A stretch of 64,000 bases of DNA from Streptomyces sp. RPA4-2 (GCF_012273515.2 NZ_CP050975.2:7998001-8062000), one strand, 5' to 3'. Positions 36,794 through 45,782 are shown, numbered from the stretch's first letter. A program made the numbers and translations. Notes: generated from the letters alone by a model not told the origin.

Positions 36794-36924
36794 GCCTGCA
36801 CCTCGGGTGTCGGTTGCCTCAGCCGTGACACCCACCATGGCGCGCGACACCCGTGCGGTGCAAAGGCGACGCCGGCCGTTGCGCGATACGCAACATGCGC
36901 CGGTTCCCGGACACGGTGCGGTTC

Positions 36925-37971
36925 CTACCAGTCACCGTCCGCAACCGGTTTGCCCGATGCGTCCCCGAGCGGGATCACCTGGTCGGGCGAGGGCGTCTGC
37001 CAGGGCTCGTGGTCGGCGCCGAGCCACTCGCCGACGGGCCGCACCGCGCCCAGTGTGTCGGTGGGGGCCACATCCCCGGCGTCCTGGTCGTAGTACTCGA
37101 ACCAGGGCAGCCCGGCCCGGGTGTAGGCCGCGCGGTCCACGGGTGACGGCGGGGGAGCCTCGCCCGTGACACGCCGCCACTCGGGAGGCGTCACGAGATG
37201 GACGAACACACGGCCGGCCGGCTCCCTGGCCCAGGCATCGAGGGGCCGGTCGGCCGGGTAGATCTCCTGGCGCATCGAGCCGCCCACCCCGAGCCCCATG
37301 GCCGGCGCGCTTCTCGCACGGCCCGCGGCGGCGGGAGCGGCCATGGGGGTAAGCGCGGCGCCGGGCGCCGGGGGAGGGGCCCCGTAGCCGGACATGAGCG
37401 CGGCCGACCGGCTGATCTCGGCCCGGCGGCGCTCCTGCTCACGCCACTTCGCGAGCTCCGCCGCACGGAGGGGGAACGACTGCAGCTGGATGCCGCCCCA
37501 CACCTCCTCACCGGTCACCTGCCCCTCGACCGTGGCCCCCAGCCCGAGGGGCACGGCCACGAACTGGCGGACCTTCCCCTCGCCGGAATTGATGCCGTCG
37601 AGCCAGGGCTGTCGCGGGAGGACCACGTGATTCTGCGGGGTCAGGGCCAGCCGCGGGCTCCACGGCCTGCCCGAGATCGCGCACACCTTGCCCACCCCGA
37701 CCTGCAACGCGGCCGGTTCCGCCGAGCCCGCGAAGCTCAGCCACATGGCCTCGCGCAGATAGACGGGGAGCATCACACCGCCGCGCGCACGCCACTCGGC
37801 GGGCACCGTGTCCGCGTAGTCCTCGACGCGGCGCAGGGGGAACTCTCCGAGGCCGGGCGGCAGGCCGTGCGTACCCGTCTCGGGCAGGCGCAGCGTCCGC
37901 ATGAAGCGGATCCGCACACCCCCCGGCAGCAGCAGTGAGTTCCCCTCGATCCGTACGGTGCCTTCGGTCAT
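36925..37971 (-). CDS. Conserved-looking protein of unknown function
   Basis: 348 residues from ATG 37971 with GGGGGAGAG upstream. I do not recognise a family. The first 180 residues are mixed beta-type with a W-L-S-F-A-G and a Q-N-H-V-V-L-P-R-Q-P-W-L-D-G segment; a Pro/Ala-rich linker (about 205-245) follows, then an acidic Trp-rich tail (W-F-E-Y-Y-D-Q-D). There is no signal peptide or clear membrane span. It is 53 bp downstream of the FUSC-like gene on the same strand and probably co-transcribed. Confidence 0.6.
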   Translation of the reverse strand: MTEGTVRIEGNSLLLPGGVRIRFMRTLRLPETGTHGLPPGLGEFPLRRVEDYADTVPAEWRARGGVMLPVYLREAMWLSFAGSAEPAALQVGVGKVCAISGRPWSPRLALTPQNHVVLPRQPWLDGINSGEGKVRQFVAVPLGLGATVEGQVTGEEVWGGIQLQSFPLRAAELAKWREQERRRAEISRSAALMSGYGAPPPAPGAALTPMAAPAAAGRARSAPAMGLGVGGSMRQEIYPADRPLDAWAREPAGRVFVHLVTPPEWRRVTGEAPPPSPVDRAAYTRAGLPWFEYYDQDAGDVAPTDTLGAVRPVGEWLGADHEPWQTPSPDQVIPLGDASGKPVADGDW

Positions 37972-38024
37972 CGGCTCTCCCCCTCGTCCTCGGTGCCGCG
38001 CCTGCCCGGCATGGCACGGGCTTC

Positions 38025-39284
38025 CTACAGAGAACGCCGCGAGGCCGCCGTACGGTTCCGGCTCCGGCGCGGCAGCGGGACGCGCAGGTACTCCCGCAGA
38101 CGGGTGAGGTGCGGCCGGCGCTCGCGCTGTTCGCGCGCGCCGCGGTCGAGTTCCTCCATCAGCCGCCGTGAGCGGTGCTCCGTGTCGAGCTCGTCCAGGA
38201 TGCGGTTGACCTCCGTGAGGACGGCGCCGTGCAGCTGCCACTGGCGAGCGTCCCGCTGGACCCCCTCGAGCAGCAACTGGGCCAGTTTGTCGCGGGTCGC
38301 CGATGCCGTGGCCAGCTCCGCCGCGAGCCGGGTCTCGGCCGACTCGGCGTTGTGGCTGACGTCCGTGGTCACCAGGACGGCGAAACTCACCACGGCGTCG
38401 GCGACTTCGCTCAGCAACTGCTCCAGCACCGCGCCCACCTGCGGTTCGAACAAGGGCTCGGGATCGCGCTCCTTGGCGAGGTCGGTGAGGGTGCGCGCGA
38501 GCACCCTCAGCACCACCGTGCAGATCTCCAGCGTGTCGAGTCCCGTGCGCAGCACGATCCGGTGCAGCAGGCCCTCGCGGACACGGGGATTGAGTTTCAG
38601 GCTGTCCTCGGCCTGCCGCAGCGCCGCGTCCACCCCGACGATGTCGTGGTCCAGGCGCCGCGCCTCGTGCAGCCGGGCGGTGGCGTGCTCCACGGGGGTA
38701 CGGCCCGCCGCCTCCTCTCCCATGCGCAGCATCAACTGACGTACGCGCCGTGCCAGGTCCTCGATGGACTGGCCGGCCGCGCCCACCCATACGGGGGGAG
38801 CGAAGAGCAGATTGCAGCCGAGCCCGACCACCGCGCCGATCAGCGTCTCCAGGACCCTGGCCCAGGCCGTGTCCCCGACCCGGGTCACGCCGAGGACGAG
38901 CATGGCGCTGATCGCCACCTCGGGCACGAACTCGCTGACCCTGACCAGATGGCCTACGGCCAGTGAGGCGAGGATGAGCAGGGCCAGACTCCACCAGGTC
39001 AGTCCCACGAGCAGGCTGAAGCCGATGGCGACCATGACGCCGGCCACCACGGAGTTCACCCGGCGGATGCCGGTGGTGAGGGTGGAGTAGAGCGTGACCT
39101 GTACGACGAGGAGCGCGGTCAGTGGTGCGGTGAGGGGTGCGGGCTCGGGGCTGAGCCGGACCGCGATCACATACGCGATGCTCGCCGCCGCGGCCGACCG
39201 CACCGACTGGACGACCACGGGTTCCTGGTGCCACTTCCGGAACTGTCGTCCCACCACGGCCCACACGCCACGTACGTCTCGCAT
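38025..39284 (-). CDS. FUSC/ArAE-like membrane protein
   Basis: 419 residues. The first 165 residues carry about five to six membrane spans with R-S-A-A-A-A-S-I-A-Y-V and V-N-S-V-V-A-G-V; the remaining 250 are soluble and helical with many Arg/Glu. This is the aromatic-acid exporter (DUF939/FUSC) architecture: membrane domain plus large cytoplasmic coiled region. Substrates in Streptomyces are unknown. Start ATG 39284 gives a basic N-terminus before the first span. Confidence 0.8.
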   Translation of the reverse strand: MRDVRGVWAVVGRQFRKWHQEPVVVQSVRSAAAASIAYVIAVRLSPEPAPLTAPLTALLVVQVTLYSTLTTGIRRVNSVVAGVMVAIGFSLLVGLTWWSLALLILASLAVGHLVRVSEFVPEVAISAMLVLGVTRVGDTAWARVLETLIGAVVGLGCNLLFAPPVWVGAAGQSIEDLARRVRQLMLRMGEEAAGRTPVEHATARLHEARRLDHDIVGVDAALRQAEDSLKLNPRVREGLLHRIVLRTGLDTLEICTVVLRVLARTLTDLAKERDPEPLFEPQVGAVLEQLLSEVADAVVSFAVLVTTDVSHNAESAETRLAAELATASATRDKLAQLLLEGVQRDARQWQLHGAVLTEVNRILDELDTEHRSRRLMEELDRGAREQRERRPHLTRLREYLRVPLPRRSRNRTAASRRSL

Positions 39285-39488
39285 CCTTGGCCTTTTCCCC
39301 TTTCGCCCCTGTACCGAACGTGCCGATTGGGGACCGTAACTGTCCGCAACGAAGCCAAATTTGTCGTCGCCGGGCCCCTTCCCCGTTCTGCCCCGCCGAC
39401 GCACCGTCCGCCGGTACGCGGGTGTCGGCTGACGCGCCGGCTCGCGGGCCCCGCTCTCACCGGACGGGGACGGCATTCCCCTTCGTCT

Positions 39489-40112
39489 TCATCGGGTGGC
39501 GGCGCGGCCGCGGGACCGGTAGCCGGCCACCTTGGCGAGATTGCCGCAGCGGTCCATGGAGCACCAGCGGCGCCGACGGGCCTGGGAGTCGTCCAGGAAG
39601 AGCAGGGAGCAGGTGGGGTTCTCGCACTCCTTGACCCTGCCCAGCAGAGGGCCGCCGATCAGGAGGACGGCGTCCCGGGCCACGGTCGCGAGGGCCGCGG
39701 GTCCGGGACGCGCGGCCGTCCAGCGCAGGACCGGGCGCGGCCCGGCGTACGGCTCGGCGAACTGGGGCGCGAGATCGGGCAGGGCCGCCGCCTCGTTCAC
39801 CCGTGTGACGTCGTCCGGGTCCGGGGCCTCTTCGAGCATCGCGGCGCGTACGAGGCGGTAGACGGCCTCGCGCAGCGTGCGGGCGTGACCGAGATCGGCC
39901 TCGCCGATCCGCACCGGCCCGTCGTCCGCTCCCGTGTGCAGGCCCGCCTCGGTGATCCAGCGGGCGAGGGCCGCGGGGTCCGGGAGCCGCTCGAGCGGCG
40001 TGGTGTGCCGTTTGCCGAGCGTGGCGACGAAGTTCAGGGCGGGACGTCCTCCGATGAAGGGGAATGCCGTCGCGGGCTCGGGGGCGGGGGCGGAGGCGGA
40101 GGCTGCGGGCAT
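39489..40112 (-). CDS. CGNR zinc-finger regulator (ABATE domain)
   Basis: 207 residues. N-terminal ABATE/stress-sensor domain (G-G-R-P-A-L-N-F-V-A-T) and C-terminal CGNR zinc finger: C-E-N-P-T-C-S-L-L-F, then R-R-W-C-S-M-D-R-C-G-N. Such proteins are thought to bind DNA. The minus-strand -10 TAGACT (40119-40124) lies 6 bases before the ATG, so the transcript is probably leaderless. The divergent neighbour is an oxidoreductase and two matching palindromes lie between them. Confidence 0.88.
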   Translation of the reverse strand: MPAASASAPAPEPATAFPFIGGRPALNFVATLGKRHTTPLERLPDPAALARWITEAGLHTGADDGPVRIGEADLGHARTLREAVYRLVRAAMLEEAPDPDDVTRVNEAAALPDLAPQFAEPYAGPRPVLRWTAARPGPAALATVARDAVLLIGGPLLGRVKECENPTCSLLFLDDSQARRRRWCSMDRCGNLAKVAGYRSRGRAATR

Positions 40113-40130
40113 GGTCCGAGTCTAACGCCT

Positions 40131-40182
40131 TGACACCTGTTCATAAGGTGTCGCAGAGTGACACCACTTCAACCGGTGTCAC
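40131..40182. promoter_or_regulatory. Two copies of TGACACC-N9-GGTGTC, probable operators
   Basis: Site 1 is 40131-40152 and site 2 is 40159-40182 (extended to GTGACACC/GGTGTCAC); centres are 28 bp apart. Both arms are perfect inverted repeats with a 9-bp spacer. They lie in the 134-bp gap between the divergent CGNR gene and quinone oxidoreductase. The CGNR protein itself is the best candidate to bind them. Confidence 0.75.
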
Positions 40183-40246
40183 CGTGCACGCCTGTCCGGC
40201 GCGGGGTGTCCCGGTGTGTCCGATGTCCCGAGAGAGCAGGTGCGGT

Positions 40247-41248
40247 ATGCGTGCGGTGCGGATCGACGAGTTCGGCGGGCCCGAGGTGCTGGTCCCGGTG
40301 GAGGTGCCGGACCCGGTCGCGGGCCCCGGCCAGGTGCTGGTGCGGGTCGCGGCGGCGGGGGTGAACCGGGCGGACGCGCTCGTGCGGGCCGGGGTGTACC
40401 ACCGGGCCGGCCGTCCGCCGCTGATCCCGGGCGTCGAGGCGTCCGGGGTCGTGCTCGCCGTGGGGGAGGGGGTGACCGGAGTCGGCGCCGGACAACGGGT
40501 CATGGCCCTGGACGGGGTGAACGCACCTGGTTTCTACGCCGAGTTGGTCGTCGTACCGGCCGAGCGGGTGACCGTACTCCCGGAGGGTGTCGAGCTGACC
40601 CAGGCCGCCACCCTGCCCGTGGCATGGCTGTCCGCCTGGTACTGCCTGCTCCGACTCGCGAAGGTGACCAAGGACGACACCGTCCTGGTGAAGGCCGCCG
40701 CGAGCGGGGTGGGCAGTGCGGCGGTGCAGATCGCGGCCGGCGCCGGCGCCCGTGTCATCGCGTCGGCGGGTTCGCCGGAGAAGACCGCCTGGGCCGCCGG
40801 GTTCGGTGCGCGCGACATCGTCGACACCTCCGTGCACCCCGACGACGCCGAGGTCGACGAGGTGCTGCGGCTGACCGGGGGGCGCGGGGCGGACATCGTC
40901 CTCGACACCGTCGGGGGCCCCGCCTTCGGACGGAGTCTGCGCGAGGTCGGACACGGCGGACGGGTGGTCGCCCTCGCCAACGTGGCCCTGGAGCCGAGCG
41001 TCGTCGACACCCGTGACTTCTACCCGAAGAACGCGTCCGTCCTCGGCTTCCAGCTCACCAACCTGCAGATCCACGGCTACGACCCCCGCGCGGACCTGCG
41101 GGAACTGGCCGAGCGGGTCGCGGCGGGCCGCTACCGAGTGCCGGTCGAGGCGGTGTTCCCCCTGGAGCGGGCACGCGCCGCGCACGAGCGTCTCGAGCGG
41201 AGGGAACACCGCGGCAAGATCGTGCTCGCCGTTCACGACGGGGTGTGA
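40247..41248 (+). CDS. NADPH:quinone oxidoreductase-like MDR protein
   Basis: 333 residues, zinc-free medium-chain reductase of the Qor type. Start M-R-A-V-R-I-D-E-F-G-G-P-E is characteristic. The cofactor loop is K-A-A-A-S-G-V-G-S-A-A-V-Q in place of the usual G-x-G-x2-G, common in this subfamily. It reduces quinones or enones with NADPH. Regulation by the divergent CGNR protein is likely. ATG 40247 has an AGG-containing site. Confidence 0.85.
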   Translation: MRAVRIDEFGGPEVLVPVEVPDPVAGPGQVLVRVAAAGVNRADALVRAGVYHRAGRPPLIPGVEASGVVLAVGEGVTGVGAGQRVMALDGVNAPGFYAELVVVPAERVTVLPEGVELTQAATLPVAWLSAWYCLLRLAKVTKDDTVLVKAAASGVGSAAVQIAAGAGARVIASAGSPEKTAWAAGFGARDIVDTSVHPDDAEVDEVLRLTGGRGADIVLDTVGGPAFGRSLREVGHGGRVVALANVALEPSVVDTRDFYPKNASVLGFQLTNLQIHGYDPRADLRELAERVAAGRYRVPVEAVFPLERARAAHERLERREHRGKIVLAVHDGV

Positions 41249-41772
41249 CCCACGGAGTCCGCGTGATCCCGGTCGCACGACAAGACCCGAACAGCCACGT
41301 CGCCGGCCTCCACCTGGGCTCGACCTCGGGTTGTGCGGCCAGCGGGTGGGCGGAGGTGGCGAAGTACTCCAGGGGGATGTTCTCCGAGGAACGGGGGGCC
41401 GGGCCGGTCGAAGTGGCCGAGCGCCAGGGCGGAGCAGCCGTGCGAGGCGGGCGGCGCCGCAGCGGGTTCGCCGGGCGACAGAGCACTGACGCGTACGTCC
41501 ACCGCTTGGTCCACCAGTGCCAATAGCCCTGCTGCGTACGGGCGTCGGTCGGGCGGGACCGCGCTGACCTTCGCCTCGCGGATCGACGAGGTGGATACCG
41601 CCGTGTGCTCGGCCCGCTGCGAGCGGTCGGAGAAACCCGGAGGGCGGAGGGTCGCCTACCAGCCCTTGTGCGAAACTACGCGCGCGCATCCACCACTTCC
41701 GGCAGCACACCCCGGACATCAGCGGCGCCCGCACCTGCGACGGGTTCCGACGAAAGAACGACAAGGAGTCAC
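41249..41772. other. 524-bp region with no clear gene
   Basis: Frames are open on both strands (for example 41233-41523 minus) but none shows a recognisable domain, a ribosome site or a start that fits. It could be the remains of a decayed gene. The right end carries AAGGAG for the next gene. Confidence 0.4.
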
Positions 41773-42360
41773 GTGAGACGCCCCCTGCTTCCCGCGGCAC
41801 TGGCACTGGCCGCACTCGCCCTGCCGGCACTCAGCGGCTGTGACAGCGAGGCCACCACCTCACGCGGGACCACTGACGGCGTCTCGGCCGCTCCTGCTGT
41901 CAGGTCGGCGTCGCCTGCCCCGAAATCGGCGTCACCGGACAGGACTTCGCCGGCACCCTCGGCGACGAAGAACGCCCCCGACTACGACCCGAAGGCGAAC
42001 GCCGCCGCCGACATAGAGACCGCTCTCAGGGTGGCGAGGCAGGACGGCCGTCCGGTGCTCGTCGACTTCGGCGCCGACTGGTGCCTCGACTGCCGTGTCC
42101 TGAACGCCCGGTTCAAGGAGTCCGGGCCGTCCGCACTGCTGGCCAAGTACCACGTGGTGAAGGTGGACGTCGGCGATTTCGACCACAACCTCAACGTGGC
42201 CGAACGCTACGTCGACCTGCGGACGAGTGGCATACCTGCCCTGACCGTCCTGGACTCCGCGTCCGGTCGGGTCCAAGTGGCGACCAACCGGGGCGAGTTC
42301 GCCAACGCACGCACCATGTCGGCCGCGCAGGTCGAGGAGTTCCTGAAGCGATGGCAGTAG
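41773..42360 (+). CDS. Thioredoxin-fold lipoprotein, DsbD gamma-like
   Basis: 195 residues from a GTG with AAGGAG. Lipobox L-S-G-C (Cys23), then a Ser/Ala/Pro linker of about 45 residues, then a thioredoxin domain with A-D-W-C-L-D-C (Cys104 and Cys107) and cis-proline loop S-G-I-P-A. The W-C-x-x-C with Leu-Asp inside and the acidic helix before it resemble the periplasmic C-terminal domain of DsbD. It overlaps the next lipoprotein gene by 10 bp. Likely a membrane-anchored extracytoplasmic thiol reductase. Confidence 0.8.
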   Translation: MRRPLLPAALALAALALPALSGCDSEATTSRGTTDGVSAAPAVRSASPAPKSASPDRTSPAPSATKNAPDYDPKANAAADIETALRVARQDGRPVLVDFGADWCLDCRVLNARFKESGPSALLAKYHVVKVDVGDFDHNLNVAERYVDLRTSGIPALTVLDSASGRVQVATNRGEFANARTMSAAQVEEFLKRWQ

Positions 42361-42896
42361 TCGTCCGGCTCCGGGCCCGCCGCGTGAAGGCCGGCTGCGC
42401 GCTCGTAGCGGCGGCCGGTGCCGCACTCATCGGGTGCGCGGGCGCGGGGGAGAGCGGGACCACGGCGCATGCCGACCCCTTCACGGCCGGCGGCGTGGCC
42501 GTCACGGTCCGGACGCAACCCCGCGACGGCACCTTGCGCATCCTCGCGGAACTGAGGCCGGAGCGGACGGGTTTTCACCTCTACAGCCTCAGCCTTCCGA
42601 ACGGCGGCATCGACGGGATCGGCATACCGACCCGAATCCGTGCCGAAGGCGGCCTGAGGGCCACCGGCCCGGCGACCACTGACGCGAAGCCGCGGGTACT
42701 GCGCCCGGCCGGCCTCGACGTCGGGCTGCCGGTCTACGAGGACGGGCTGGTCACCCTCGAACTTCCGGTCCGGCGGGTCGAAGGCACCGACAGCGCCAAG
42801 GTGTTCCTCACCTACGGGGCATGCAGCGAGACCGCCGGCTGCCTGCCGCCGGTGCGTGACCAGGAGGTGACCCTGCACCTGGGCTCGGCGGACTGA
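42351..42896 (+). CDS. Lipoprotein with DsbD alpha-like domain
   Basis: 181 residues. A signal with lipobox L-I-G-C precedes a small beta domain that ends in Y-G-A-C-S-E-T-A-G-C-L-P-P. The two cysteines (158 and 164) are five residues apart, exactly as the redox pair of the DsbD alpha domain, and the C-x5-C-x-P-P ending is diagnostic. It would pass electrons from its thioredoxin-like partner to client proteins. The membrane relay domain of DsbD is not encoded in the pair or nearby. Confidence 0.75.
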   Translation: MAVVVRLRARRVKAGCALVAAAGAALIGCAGAGESGTTAHADPFTAGGVAVTVRTQPRDGTLRILAELRPERTGFHLYSLSLPNGGIDGIGIPTRIRAEGGLRATGPATTDAKPRVLRPAGLDVGLPVYEDGLVTLELPVRRVEGTDSAKVFLTYGACSETAGCLPPVRDQEVTLHLGSAD

Positions 42897-43090
42897 GACC
42901 CCCTGACGCATGTGGGATGGGTTGGCCGGGCGTCTCTGGCAGGGCGATGATCTCCCGCCCACCTGACGCCCCGCTACACACCACCGGGCCGCTGACCAGC
43001 CCAGATACCGAACTACGGCTGGAGTACCAAGGCCTCATTTTGCCGGTCAGGACGGCTCCAGTGGGGGCGGACGCTGTGGGCGGCAAAGCG

Positions 43091-43121
43091 CGGTGTTCCG
43101 CCCGTCACGGGCGGAACACCG
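43091..43121. terminator. Perfect 14-bp stem with 3-base loop
   Basis: CGGTGTTCCGCCCG and its exact complement enclose TCA. It lies between the convergent DsbD-like operon and the small secreted-protein gene, so it can end both transcripts. Confidence 0.85.
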
Positions 43122-43164
43122 TCGGTGCGTCTCGGGCTCGGCCTTCGACATGAAGGCCGCGACA

Positions 43165-43515
43165 CTAGATCTTGTAAACCTCGATCCCGGTAACGGCGCC
43201 GGGGTTGTCCGCGTAGGTGCCCGGGTTCAGAGTGGCCAGCTTGGTGCCGCTGCCGCAGCCGCTGGTGACGTGCCAGAGCACTACGCGATAGGACGTCTGG
43301 TTCGAGACGGACCGGTTGACCCTTTCGAGGGGATAGCAGCCGGGTGTCAGAGAGTTGACGTGCCTCTCACCAGTCCGGTTCGCTCCCGTCCATCCACACG
43401 CATATCCCTTCGGACAGGTGTTGGGATCAGCCGCCGCGGCCGGTGTGACGAACGTGCCGCCCAGCAACGCACCGGCCACAGCCACCGTCGTCAGACTCTT
43501 CTTGAGCATGCTCAT
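43165..43515 (-). CDS. Small secreted Cys protein, peptidase-inhibitor I36-like
   Basis: 116 residues. A clear signal peptide ends at P-A-A-A-A-D; the mature part opens C-P-K-G-Y-A-C-G-W-T-G and has two more cysteines (P-G-C-Y, S-G-C-G), enough for two disulphides. The C-P-x-G-Y-x-C-x-W start is shared with Streptomyces I36 metalloprotease inhibitors and related beta/gamma-crystallin-like secreted proteins. Base composition is less GC-rich than the neighbours, which hints at acquisition. Target unknown. Confidence 0.65.
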   Translation of the reverse strand: MSMLKKSLTTVAVAGALLGGTFVTPAAAADPNTCPKGYACGWTGANRTGERHVNSLTPGCYPLERVNRSVSNQTSYRVVLWHVTSGCGSGTKLATLNPGTYADNPGAVTGIEVYKI

Positions 43516-43683
43516 ACGAAGTCCCGCTATCCTTGATCGACAAACTTTTGGATCTTAACTCAGAGCACATAGTCGCACGAGCATGTGACGTGACGTCAAA
43601 TGTCGCATGCCGTAGAGCGCTTGGCGCTCCAGCTGGAGATCGTGATCTCGCTGCCTGACTGTGCGTCAGGAGGGTGGCAGGCG

Positions 43684-44265
43684 TCAGGGCGTCGTGCCGA
43701 CCACGTCGTCGCGCGGGCCTTCCTCCGCGGCGAAGCCGTGAAGGTAAAGGTCGCGAAGGACGCCGAGTTCGGCACCGTGGTGAGCGGCTTCGTCCAAGGC
43801 GTGGAGGGCCAGCAGCAGGTAGCTCTCGTGACCGTAAACGCCGGCGCGGGAACCCATGGGTCGGAGGAGACGGTCATCGCCGAGGGACTCGACCTGGGTT
43901 CGGAATCGGGACCAGTCGGCGGCCATCATCTGGACGCCCTCGGTCGCTGTGCCCGGCCACAGGTGCCGGTCGTCGCCGCTCTGGAGTTGGCCCTCGAAGA
44001 AGCGACCGTAGCCGCGCAGGCAGTCAGCCCCGATGTGCCAGATTCGCCAGGCGATCGTCGTGAAGGGCGCCGGGCGGACACCGCCTGTGGGCCGCGGGTC
44101 CGCACGGAACGCGCCGTCCGCATCAGCCCGGAGTGTCATGCATGAGGCGACGGGCTCCCAGAGGTATTCGGCGTCGGTGAGGCCGTCAAGGCGAGCGAAG
44201 GTTCTGGAACGTACGTCGTCAAAGGTTTCGAGCAGGTCGCGGGTGACGGGGCCGGACGAGGTCAT
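43684..44265 (-). CDS. DinB-superfamily protein
   Basis: 193 residues, four-helix DinB/DUF664 type. Histidines in W-R-I-W-H-I-G-A-D and H-A-L-D-E-A-A-H-H-G-A-E are at the metal-binding positions of the fold. Relatives are thiol-dependent transferases using mycothiol or bacillithiol. Start ATG 44265 has GGAG 7 bases upstream; an earlier ATG at 44313 would overlap the transposase relic. Single gene. Confidence 0.75.
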   Translation of the reverse strand: MTSSGPVTRDLLETFDDVRSRTFARLDGLTDAEYLWEPVASCMTLRADADGAFRADPRPTGGVRPAPFTTIAWRIWHIGADCLRGYGRFFEGQLQSGDDRHLWPGTATEGVQMMAADWSRFRTQVESLGDDRLLRPMGSRAGVYGHESYLLLALHALDEAAHHGAELGVLRDLYLHGFAAEEGPRDDVVGTTP

Positions 44266-44313
44266 TGGCTGCTCCAGGTTCGCCGACAGGCGGCCACCGT
44301 CGGTCATCGACAT

Positions 44314-44590
44314 GTGAAGACAAATGATCATTCGGTGGCCACGGGTCACAGAGTAGACCCCGCCCGCCGGCAGGAGACATTCGATGTCCTGATGGGCCGG
44401 ATCGCGGGCCGGTTCACCCGGGTTGAACCCCGCTGCCGGATACGGCGGTTGGTGCTCAGCCTGCTCTCGGACCTGCCCCGGAAGAACTGCTGGACGATCG
44501 CCGAGTGGGCCGGAGAGGCGACTCCGGACGGGATGCGGAACCTGGTGAACCGCGCCACGTGGGACGACGACGCCGTCAACGCCGAGCGAG
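44314..44590 (+). pseudogene. IS701-type transposase, N-terminal relic
   Basis: About 75 codons match the start of IS701-family DDE transposases: G-R-F-T-R-V-E-P-R, then L-S-D-L-P-R-K-N-C-W-T-I-A-E-W-A-G and P-D-G-M-R-N-L-V-N-R-A-T-W-D-D-D-A-V. After about 44580 the match stops and the frame runs into unrelated sequence, so the catalytic part is gone. No terminal inverted repeats could be paired. Confidence 0.8.
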
Positions 44591-44705
44591 CGGGGTGCCG
44601 GTCTCGGATGATCGCGGTCGGTGCCGCGCACCGGTCGTGTTGTCGGTGGCCTCGTCTATTTTCGTGGGTAGCCAAGGTGACGTGCGTTCTGCGGAGGGTC
44701 AGCCG

Positions 44706-45782
44706 ATGTTGCGGGAGAACGAAGAAGCGGCGTGGGCTGCCAGGGTCCAGCAGCTTGTGGACGCCGGTGATGTGACGGACCTGGATCGGAGCCTGTATCG
44801 CCTGAGTGCTGACATCGACGGCGACTGGACCTTCGACGGCGGCCGACTGATCGGCCTGCTGCGCGTCATGCCCGCCCCTACCCGGGTCCTGCTGCTGCGA
44901 CGGATGACCGAGGGGCTGGAGGAGACGGCCGTGCACGACCCGGGGCGCTGCCGGGGCCTCGCGTCGCTGATCGTTCTGGTGGCACACGGCCTGCCCGTCG
45001 ACCAACTGGCCGCTTGGCGCGAGCCTCTGATGGCCATGGCGGCCGGAGAGATGACCCTGTGGGAGGGCTGGCGACTGACCTGCCTGGTCGAGGTGGAGCA
45101 GGCGGCGGGGCGAGATGTGCCCGATCCGGTGGTCGCCACCGTCCGCAGGACCGCGTTGACCTCCGAGACGCCTGGTGAATTGCGCGCCCTCGCCGCGACG
45201 ATCGTGGAGCCTGTGCTGAACCCCGGCGAACCGTGGGCCGAGCAGGTGATCACGCATCTGACCGGGGCCGAACCCGCGTGGCATGCGTTGGTCGCCCATG
45301 CGCTGACCGCCGCCGGCTCCCGCCCCACCGGCAAGTGGCAACGCCTTGGACGCGGACTGTTGGCGGACGTGGGACCTGATCGTGCCCGCGAGGCGATGGC
45401 GTCCTGGGTCGCCCGGGCAGGTGAGCCCCGTACCGTGCCGGTGAACTCCCAGTACGGCACCGGTATCGCCGAACTTGAGCTCGACCCGTTCAACGCGCGT
45501 GCGCTGCAGGGTTTCGCGGCACTCCTGGCGCTCACTCCGGCGCATCCGCGGTCCGCGGCCGCCTTGGGCGAACTGGTGGAAGCGGCCCTGATACGCCTCC
45601 CCGGCATCGGTTGGCGATCACCCAAGACGGCCAGTGCCGCCGTGCAGGCGCTGACCCAACTCGGGCACGAGGACGCCTACGCCGAACTCGGCCGTCTGGC
45701 CGGCACCGTGAAGTACCGGCCCACCCTCAAGCTCATCCTCGCGGCCCTCGCTCGCCGGACTGCTCACAGGCCGTTGCCGTAG
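44706..45782 (+). CDS. Helical-repeat protein resembling the N-terminal part of DUF4132 proteins
   Basis: 358 residues from ATG 44706 with GGAGG. It is almost all helix, with HEAT-like pairs. The segment F-N-A-R-A-L-Q-G-F-A-A-L-L and later R-S-P-K-T-A-S-A-A-V-Q-A-L-T and V-K-Y-R-P-T-L-K resembles the region just before the catalytic-like half of large DUF4132 proteins, which are usually over 800 residues. The frame then ends, so this is either a short paralogue or a truncated gene. It lies right after the IS701 relic, which makes disruption plausible. Confidence 0.5.
   Translation: MLRENEEAAWAARVQQLVDAGDVTDLDRSLYRLSADIDGDWTFDGGRLIGLLRVMPAPTRVLLLRRMTEGLEETAVHDPGRCRGLASLIVLVAHGLPVDQLAAWREPLMAMAAGEMTLWEGWRLTCLVEVEQAAGRDVPDPVVATVRRTALTSETPGELRALAATIVEPVLNPGEPWAEQVITHLTGAEPAWHALVAHALTAAGSRPTGKWQRLGRGLLADVGPDRAREAMASWVARAGEPRTVPVNSQYGTGIAELELDPFNARALQGFAALLALTPAHPRSAAALGELVEAALIRLPGIGWRSPKTASAAVQALTQLGHEDAYAELGRLAGTVKYRPTLKLILAALARRTAHRPLP

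Noticed and set aside
41233..41523. Minus-strand 96-codon frame as a gene
   Set aside because: No ribosome site, overlaps the oxidoreductase end, and no recognisable motif.
44323..44332. AATGATCATT palindrome as an operator or IS end
   Set aside because: Ten bases, single copy, no partner; consistent with chance near the relic.
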